A DNA stretch of 30,410 bases, taken from CAYGUK01 sp964352985 (GTDB taxonomy: Bacteria > Pseudomonadota > Gammaproteobacteria > JAHCLG01). The notes beneath the pieces are model-generated. The model was not told where the DNA came from, did not search any database, and saw only the letters and a list, made by a program, of their open reading frames with translations. How positions within the stretch are numbered: position 1 is the stretch's first letter; the number at the start of each line of letters is the position of its first letter. The translations under genes were made by a program, and so were the position numbers. The stretch spans positions 1 to 30,410 of the forward strand of contig CAYGUK010000045.1 of the NCBI GenBank assembly GCA_964352985.1, given 5' to 3'. Below, piece by piece: positions 25,124-30,410 of this stretch.

Positions 25124-26705
25124 AAAAACTAAACAATATGTTAATACCCTACGCTATTTAAAGCCTAGCCAAATATTTTGGCGAATTTGGCGAAAAGTAA
25201 CAAAGCCTAAAATTCAATCTCATTATCATTACACACCTTCGTTTCCATCGATGAAATGGCACTCAACTATTTTAATGCCCGCGACGATGACATCAGAAGA
25301 TACATTTAAATTTTTAAATGTCGAAAAAAAATTCTCGCATTGGCAAGGTGATACCAGCTCAACACTGTGGCTGTATAATCTTCACTATTTTGATGATTTA
25401 AATCGTCAAAATGCATTGCATCGTTTAACATGGCACAGTGCATTAATTCAGGATTGGATAAACAAAAATCCCCCTGGTAGCAAAATTGCTTGGGATCCTT
25501 ATCCACTTTCACTCCGTATAGTGAATTGGATAAAATGGATTTTAAAAAATAAAATAGAAGATCGGATTATTTTAGATAGCCTATATCAACAATATCATTA
25601 TTTGTCTCAATCAATAGAATACCATTTACGTGGAAATCATTTATTCGCCAATATCAAAGCCTTACTATTTGCAGAAGCTTTTTTTAATTTACCTTATGAT
25701 AAAAGCTTGTCATTATTGCATGAACAATTAAATGAACAAATTAATTCAGATGGCGCGCATTTTGAATTAAGCCCAATGTATCATGCCATTGTTCTTGAAG
25801 ATTTATTAGATATTGTAAATTTATTTAATTTATATCAAATTAATTTACCAAACTATTTTGAAAAAAAGATAACTCAAATGTTAGCTTGGCTTGAAAACAT
25901 GACTCATCCTGATGGTGAAATTGCATTTTTTAATGATAGCGCATTTGGTATTGCGCCCAAATTTTCTCAATTAACTGAATATGCAAATAAATTACTACCC
26001 AAATTAAAGTTTGACTCTCTCATTAATAAACCTACAAATTGTGGTTTAATTCATATTAAAACGACAAACTATGATTTAATTTTTGATGGTGCAAATATTG
26101 GTCCGGACTATTTGCCAGGTCATGCTCATGCCGATAGTCTAAGCTTTGAATTATCAATTGGAAAACAACGCGTATTTGTCAATTCAGGTACATCTTGTTA
26201 TGAAGAAAGTCCTCAGCGAACAGTCGAAAGACAAACTTCCTCACATAATACGTTAACCGTCGATCAGCAAAACTCATCTGATGTTTGGAAAAGTTTTCGA
26301 GTTGCAAAGCGTGCTAAAATTATTAATTTTGATAAGAAAAACGATTACATCATTGCAGCTCATAATGGCTATAAACATTTATCGGGGCACCCCATTCATC
26401 AACGCAGGATAGAATATACCGAACATAGAATTATCATTATCGATGAAGTTTATGGTCAGAATTATCATCAGCTTGATTTGTATTTTCATTTGCATCCTGC
26501 TATAGAGATTTTTGAGGGTATCCTTTTATTCTGGCAGCAACAGCCTATTGCTAAAATGAAATTTGATCATTCACTTGATATCAACACGATGAATTCATTC
26601 TTCTACCCACAGTTTGGCATGAAGACGGCGAATAAAACGATTCATCTTACTAAAAATAGTCACTTACCTGTGATAATTAAAACCGAAATTGAGCTGACAA
26701 CATGA
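25104..26705 (+). CDS. Heparinase II/III-family protein (alginate lyase-like), complete
   Basis: The 533-residue protein has an N-terminal helical (alpha/alpha toroid) domain with RGNHLFANIKAL and DGAHFELSPMYH, and a C-terminal beta-sandwich beginning near HAHADSLSFEL, the metal-site motif of heparinase II/III. No signal peptide is visible, so, unlike degradative lyases, it may act in the cytoplasm or on the assembly side. Members in polysaccharide biosynthesis loci are widespread and their role is poorly defined: lyase, length control or modification of uronic-acid chains are the options. The last gene of the wecC-GT4-wecB set, its first 20 bases overlap wecB. The truncated gene at 1-429 is a paralogue. 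Confidence 0.85.
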   Translation: MGITTFKKTKQYVNTLRYLKPSQIFWRIWRKVTKPKIQSHYHYTPSFPSMKWHSTILMPATMTSEDTFKFLNVEKKFSHWQGDTSSTLWLYNLHYFDDLNRQNALHRLTWHSALIQDWINKNPPGSKIAWDPYPLSLRIVNWIKWILKNKIEDRIILDSLYQQYHYLSQSIEYHLRGNHLFANIKALLFAEAFFNLPYDKSLSLLHEQLNEQINSDGAHFELSPMYHAIVLEDLLDIVNLFNLYQINLPNYFEKKITQMLAWLENMTHPDGEIAFFNDSAFGIAPKFSQLTEYANKLLPKLKFDSLINKPTNCGLIHIKTTNYDLIFDGANIGPDYLPGHAHADSLSFELSIGKQRVFVNSGTSCYEESPQRTVERQTSSHNTLTVDQQNSSDVWKSFRVAKRAKIINFDKKNDYIIAAHNGYKHLSGHPIHQRRIEYTEHRIIIIDEVYGQNYHQLDLYFHLHPAIEIFEGILLFWQQQPIAKMKFDHSLDINTMNSFFYPQFGMKTANKTIHLTKNSHLPVIIKTEIELTT

Positions 26706-26788
26706 GTATATTCGTGAGTATTTCATGCGGTAATTTAACACTTGCAACTTTTTGTAAAACTGATTACGGTAGCATCTTCTTTTTTCGA

Positions 26789-26794
26789 TATAAT
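26789..26794 (+). promoter_or_regulatory. Candidate -10 for the gene at 26834
   Basis: TATAAT is a perfect -10 hexamer 39 bases before the ATG, in a 128-base gap after the heparinase-family stop. No good -35 lies 16-19 bases upstream, so strength and even use are uncertain. Confidence 0.4.
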
Positions 26795-26833
26795 AAAGAC
26801 ATGCTTCTTTGATTTAGATTTAAAGGATAATTT

Positions 26834-28120
26834 ATGGGATCTAAGCTCAACATATTATTGCTCTGTGATTTTAGTTGTAAAGCTGCAACAATTGTTGATC
26901 ATATACACGGGATAAAAGATTTCTCGAAACATAATATTTATTTAGTCGCAAATTTGGGTGAGTTACCAAAAAAATTTAAGTTTAATTATTTCGATGTCAT
27001 TATCATACATTACTCAATTATTGCTAGTGCGCCAAATTATCTCGGCCCAAAAACATTTCAAAAAATTAAAGCGTTTAAAGGATTAAAATGTATTTTTATC
27101 CAAGATGAATATCGTTTCATTAACCGCACAATAAAAGCTCTTAATGATTTAGAAATAAATATTTTATTTTCAGTTGTTCCAGAAGATAGTATCGATAAAG
27201 TTTATCCTCCTCACTTATTGCCTTATATTGTAAAACAAACAGTACTAACAGGTTATGTCCCTGAACCATTAACAAAGTTAAAAGTGCCTAATTACGCTGA
27301 TCGTAAAATTGACGTCGGTTATCGAGCAAGAGATTTGCCCTTTTGGCTCGGTGATTTAGGTCAAGAGAAAAAAATTATTGCGGAAAAATTTTTGCAAGAT
27401 GCCAAAAAATATAATTTAAATTGCAATTTTTCCTGTCGTGAAGAAGACCGATTATTTTTTGATGCTTGGATAAATTTTATTACTTCCTGTAAAGCGATGC
27501 TTGGCGTAGAAAGCGGCGCAAGTGTTTGCGATTTTGAAGGTAATATCCAAAATGCAGTCGATAATCATGTGAAAAATTATCCTAATGCTTCTTATCAAGA
27601 AGTCAAACAACAATATTTTGCAGATATAGATGGTAAAATAGAGATCCGCGCAATTTCTCCTCGTGTCTTTGAAATGGCAGCGCTACGCACATTGATGATT
27701 ATGTATGAGGGATATTATTCAGGAATATTACAACCTTGGCGACACTATGTGCCACTCAAAAAAGATCATAGTAATATGGAAGAAGTTATAGCTTTCATTA
27801 ATGATGAAAAAAAAGCGCAGGAAATAATCGATAATGCTTACCAAGAAGTTGCATTAAATAAACAGAATTGTTTTAGATATATGGTTGACGTGATGGACCA
27901 GTTAATAGATAAACATGTTGATCACAACCATGTGTCAAATATTAAGGAAGAAAAAATTAATAGTCATCTACAAAAAGTGATGAAATATTCAATTTTAAGA
28001 AAATTAAACTCTCACATAAAACTTCTACCGAGCCGACTTTATAAAATAATTTTTCGACCAAAATATGCTTTCTTACGTTTTAAACAAATCGTTAATTCGT
28101 CTAAAACGCGAACATCGTAG
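26834..28120 (+). CDS. Probable GT-B glycosyltransferase-like protein (CgeB/group-1-like)
   Basis: The 428-residue protein starts with a GT-B type strand-turn (KLNILLLCDFSCKA) and carries IFIQDEYRF and a second-half segment, KIEIRAISPRVFEMAALRTLMIMYEGYYSG, that resembles the donor-binding E-rich motif of CgeB-like/group-1 transferases. RDLPFWLGDLGQEK is a segment seen in glycosyltransferase-like proteins of surface polysaccharide loci. The C-terminal 60 residues are basic and helical, suggesting membrane association. AAAGGA is the ribosome-binding site. It follows the ManNAcA operon in the same direction, so it may add another residue to that glycan. The assignment is at fold level only. Confidence 0.65.
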   Translation: MGSKLNILLLCDFSCKAATIVDHIHGIKDFSKHNIYLVANLGELPKKFKFNYFDVIIIHYSIIASAPNYLGPKTFQKIKAFKGLKCIFIQDEYRFINRTIKALNDLEINILFSVVPEDSIDKVYPPHLLPYIVKQTVLTGYVPEPLTKLKVPNYADRKIDVGYRARDLPFWLGDLGQEKKIIAEKFLQDAKKYNLNCNFSCREEDRLFFDAWINFITSCKAMLGVESGASVCDFEGNIQNAVDNHVKNYPNASYQEVKQQYFADIDGKIEIRAISPRVFEMAALRTLMIMYEGYYSGILQPWRHYVPLKKDHSNMEEVIAFINDEKKAQEIIDNAYQEVALNKQNCFRYMVDVMDQLIDKHVDHNHVSNIKEEKINSHLQKVMKYSILRKLNSHIKLLPSRLYKIIFRPKYAFLRFKQIVNSSKTRTS

Positions 28121-28541
28121 CTAAGTAAATATCAATTGTTGAAATAGATGCTGCATTTATTTTATTAATAAGATAAGCCTGTTTTGTTAACAAAAGGATT
28201 AAACTAACTCTGGTTAAGATCAACTTTAGACTTTATAATAATTATTCTTTTTTATTCTGAATATGCGATATCCTACTTAGACTTGAATATTAGAGATTAT
28301 GTGCAAAAAAATAGAATTAGGTTTAAAACTTGAAAACCGTTAAAAATTTATTCTACATGATTTATATCTTAAATCCGTAGAAGATGGTAATTGAGCCTCT
28401 GTAGACTAATAATAATGCTAAAAAACAAGTTTACCTTCAATCACATTTGAACAAATGCTTATTTTCCTAGTAAATTTAACAAGAATAAACTAAACTACGC
28501 CCACAACTCTTGATGGCTAAAAACATATCAGGAATCTGGAA
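28121..28541. other. Non-coding gap with a 14-bp palindrome
   Basis: I see no gene in these 421 AT-rich bases. TTTTGTTAACAAAA at 28182-28195 is a perfect palindrome and could be a protein-binding site. The 3' part holds the likely promoter of the exported transglutaminase-like gene. Confidence 0.45.
28447..28476 (+). promoter_or_regulatory. Candidate promoter of the exported transglutaminase-like gene
   Basis: TTGAAC (28447-28452) and TAAATT (28471-28476) are separated by 18 bases, matching consensus at four of six positions each. A start near 28483 would leave a leader of about 60 bases. Confidence 0.35.
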
Positions 28542-29345
28542 ATGAAGGGTATTTTAATGTTAAGAATCAACAAATTAATTATAGTTATCTTTTTGGTATT
28601 TGCACAAAGTTGCTTGGCAGCCGCAAGCACTAGTCAAGCACAAGATAATTCTCCAACACAGACTTTTTTACATCAAAAACTAGCCACCATTTTAAGTGGT
28701 GTTAAACACACCCCTAGAAATGAAGCAATTGCCATCAATTATTACATCTGGAGAAACTTCAGTCATTCATCAACAGCATCAGGGATGAATCCAGTTAACA
28801 TATTTAAAGTTAAAGACGCACAGTGCCAAGGTCGAACAATTCTTTTTGCTTATTTTGCAGATATTTTACATTTGAAAAATAGAATAGTAAGCATATTTAA
28901 TTTTCCTCAAGGTACAAGTGGGACTCACAGTGTTATTGAAGTGTATTATAATCACAAGTACCACTTGTTCGATCCTTTAAGCGGAAGTTATTTTACAGAA
29001 ACATCTTCACCGAATGGTCACATTATTAATATAAAGCAGTTGTTTACAAGCAAAAAAGATTACACTATAAATCAATACCACCCTTGTTTCGATAAAAAAT
29101 TAATCTTAGGAGGATATAAAAATAGTATCCCCAGTGCTATGCCTTTAATTTATAATAATTCTCAAAAGCTTTATTGTAAAAACAACCCCGTTATTAATAT
29201 CGGACTATCCTCTCAAGGTGGTATTAGAAATTTTTCTGGATATTACATATATCAATATTCAGTCAAAAATTCTCAGTTTATTTACTCTAAACCTTTAGTA
29301 ATTTACGATTTCAAAAGCACAAGCTTGCATAATTTGTCTGTTTGA
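28542..29345 (+). CDS. Exported transglutaminase-like (C-H-D) protein
   Basis: The 267-residue protein has a signal peptide (basic start, hydrophobic 11-21, cleavage probably after the AAA near 26-28). The following domain has the transglutaminase-core layout: AQCQGRT with Cys95 at the start of a helix (TILFAYFADIL), GTHSVIEVYY with His129, and HLFDP with Asp144. It should be a periplasmic or secreted thiol enzyme, either a peptidase, amidase or cross-linking enzyme. The C-terminal 100 residues are beta-rich and unrecognised. An internal ATG at 28557, with AAGGG upstream, is an equally good start and gives a shorter n-region. It is not clearly part of the polysaccharide operon; its own promoter is likely. 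Confidence 0.7.
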   Translation: MKGILMLRINKLIIVIFLVFAQSCLAAASTSQAQDNSPTQTFLHQKLATILSGVKHTPRNEAIAINYYIWRNFSHSSTASGMNPVNIFKVKDAQCQGRTILFAYFADILHLKNRIVSIFNFPQGTSGTHSVIEVYYNHKYHLFDPLSGSYFTETSSPNGHIINIKQLFTSKKDYTINQYHPCFDKKLILGGYKNSIPSAMPLIYNNSQKLYCKNNPVINIGLSSQGGIRNFSGYYIYQYSVKNSQFIYSKPLVIYDFKSTSLHNLSV

Positions 29346-29680
29346 ATATTTAGTGTTGAGATAAAATTTAAGCAAAACATATATGCTATTTTAGATAAAA
29401 TTGGATCGTATTATTTTAATTCCTTGATGGTTGTAATTACCTATACTATAACACCCATCTTGGCAAAATTGTTGGCCATTTATAATTCGTAGATATATAT
29501 TAACCAAGACGTATAATCATTCAATATCTAATAGTTGAGTAATTTTCCCCACAGATAAGCGCATGGTTACTTAAAAATAAAGACTAATATTCCGCTTATA
29601 CACTTTTAGCACAATCATAAAAAATTTAAGTTGATATTTTCGATAATTTAAAATAAATGTTCTTAACATTCACATTATTC
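29346..29680. other. Non-coding gap before the IS66-family element
   Basis: I find no gene, RNA or convincing repeat in these AT-rich 335 bases between the exported transglutaminase-like gene and the inferred end of the insertion element. Confidence 0.4.
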
Positions 29681-30410
29681 GTAACCGCACGTCCAACCAC
29701 CAACTAGCCATTGCAAGGCATCCAATGATAAGGTAATAAATCATGAATATTCTTATTGAGGGTATTGGGTAACCGGGTTAACACATCGACGAGATAATCA
29801 TAGGGATTAATATTTTGGCATTTGCAGGTTTCGATAAGACTATAAATAATGGCAGCAGAATGAGCCGCATCATGAGAGCCTGCGAAGAGATAATTTTTAC
29901 GGCCAATGACAACAGGTTTAATCGCTCGTTCAGCGACATTATTATCAATATTTAATCGACCATCACGTAAATAATTCATCAACGCACGACAATGATTCAA
30001 GATGTATTGAATCGCTTTACCTACTGTTGTTTTCGGCAACACATAAAAGGCTTGTTTTTCCAGCCAAGAATAAAATTGTTTTGTGATGGGTTTTGCATAT
30101 CGCTTACGATAATAATAGCGTTCAGCCGCTGTCATTTTTTCAGTAAGATGCTCAATATGATAAAGCTGACCAATAAAATTAATGCTATTTATATCTTTAG
30201 TATTCGTTTCAAGCGCATCAACGAATTTACGACTGGCATGAGCGAGACATGCAACTTCAATAATACGACCATTTTCATACAATTTATCATAACCGCTATA
30301 AGCATTGGCTTGTAAATAACCTCGATAGTTTTGTAAAAAATCTTTTGGATAACGACCTGCGCGCGATGGCGAATAATCATAAATCACACAGCGAGTCGGA
30401 CAATAACCAC
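29681..30410 (-). mobile_element. IS66-family insertion element, 3' part (runs off right edge)
   Basis: The stretch encodes the C-terminal half of an IS66-type transposase. The outer end is set at 29681 because GTAACCGCACG there resembles the GTAA-beginning terminal repeats of IS66 elements and lies 23 bases beyond the stop codon. The other end, and tnpA/tnpB-type accessory genes, would lie beyond the right edge. The target duplication cannot be checked; the adjacent eight bases are 29673-29680. Confidence 0.7.
29704..30410 (-). CDS. IS66-family transposase (TnpC), C-terminal part, with Asn at a catalytic Asp position
   Basis: The frame is open to the right edge, so this is a C-terminal fragment of about 234 residues of a protein of around 500. 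It shows the IS66 signatures YDYSPSRAG, a YRGYLQANAYSGYDKLY block, CLAHASRKF, and the glutamate-bearing block IDNNVAERAIKP with GRKNYLFAGS, ending in the usual INPYDYLVDVLTRLP and DLLPYHW. In active family members the LQADAY-type block supplies the second catalytic Asp; here the codon is AAT (Asn, near 30275), a one-base change from GAT. The copy is therefore probably inactive, although the frame is intact. Its first catalytic Asp lies outside the window. Confidence 0.9.
   Translation of the reverse strand, partial: GYCPTRCVIYDYSPSRAGRYPKDFLQNYRGYLQANAYSGYDKLYENGRIIEVACLAHASRKFVDALETNTKDINSINFIGQLYHIEHLTEKMTAAERYYYRKRYAKPITKQFYSWLEKQAFYVLPKTTVGKAIQYILNHCRALMNYLRDGRLNIDNNVAERAIKPVVIGRKNYLFAGSHDAAHSAAIIYSLIETCKCQNINPYDYLVDVLTRLPNTLNKNIHDLLPYHWMPCNG

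Noticed and set aside
1..30410. CRISPR array, tRNA or rRNA genes
   Set aside because: No regularly spaced repeats, and no cloverleaf or rRNA-like conserved stretches were recognised on either strand.

Overview
The window is AT-rich, gene-dense bacterial DNA. It is mostly surface-polysaccharide and nucleotide-sugar genes, interrupted by lineage-specific genes that look like effectors or secreted proteins: an ankyrin protein, a putative C-H-D cysteine peptidase, a Cys-rich membrane protein with PSAP motifs, and several orphans. This mix, with a ugd-galU-pgi block and low GC, suggests a host-associated gammaproteobacterium of the Legionellales/Coxiellaceae type. That placement is inference; no rRNA or marker gene is present.

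Layout. (1) 1-4641: a left-truncated heparinase II/III-family gene (minus) diverges from a fused zinc-dehydrogenase/Gfo-Idh-MocA oxidoreductase and an AsnB-type amidotransferase (plus). (2) 4.7-8.6 kb: an island with the putative cysteine peptidase, a decayed partial copy of it, an ankyrin protein and an orphan gene. (3) 8.7-14.45 kb: a tight minus-strand operon, in transcription order UDP-glucuronate 4-epimerase, GT-C transferase, polyprenyl-phosphate GT2, second AsnB-type amidotransferase, and two small four-helix EamA/SMR proteins resembling the ArnE/ArnF flippase pair. (4) 14.5-18.4 kb: the divergent ugd, galU, pgi operon. (5) 18.4-19.4 kb: a MerR/TipAS-type regulator with a characteristic 19-bp-spacer promoter and a strong hairpin downstream. 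(6) 19.5-20.6 kb: the Cys-rich, PSAP-containing membrane protein. (7) 20.97-26.7 kb: the wecC-like, GT4, wecB-like, heparinase II/III operon. (8) 26.8-28.1 kb: a GT-B-like protein. (9) 28.5-29.3 kb: an exported transglutaminase-like protein. (10) 29.68 kb to the right edge: the 3' part of an IS66-family element whose transposase carries Asn where the family normally has a catalytic Asp.

How the genes fit together. Pgi and GalU feed glucose units to UDP-glucose, Ugd oxidises it to UDP-glucuronate, and the epimerase gives UDP-galacturonate. The GT2, flippase-like pair and GT-C protein have the layout of an Arn/Rgt-type route: sugar moved to a polyprenyl phosphate, flipped, then transferred to a periplasmic acceptor. 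The AsnB-type enzyme inside this operon may amidate the uronic acid. The wecB/wecC pair independently supplies UDP-ManNAcA, presumably for a capsule or O-chain assembled with the GT4 and GT-B proteins and processed or modified by the heparinase-fold proteins. The most interesting lead is the proposed lipid-linked uronic acid/uronamide system. The next are the C-H-D peptidase with its decayed twin and the PSAP-bearing Cys-rich protein.
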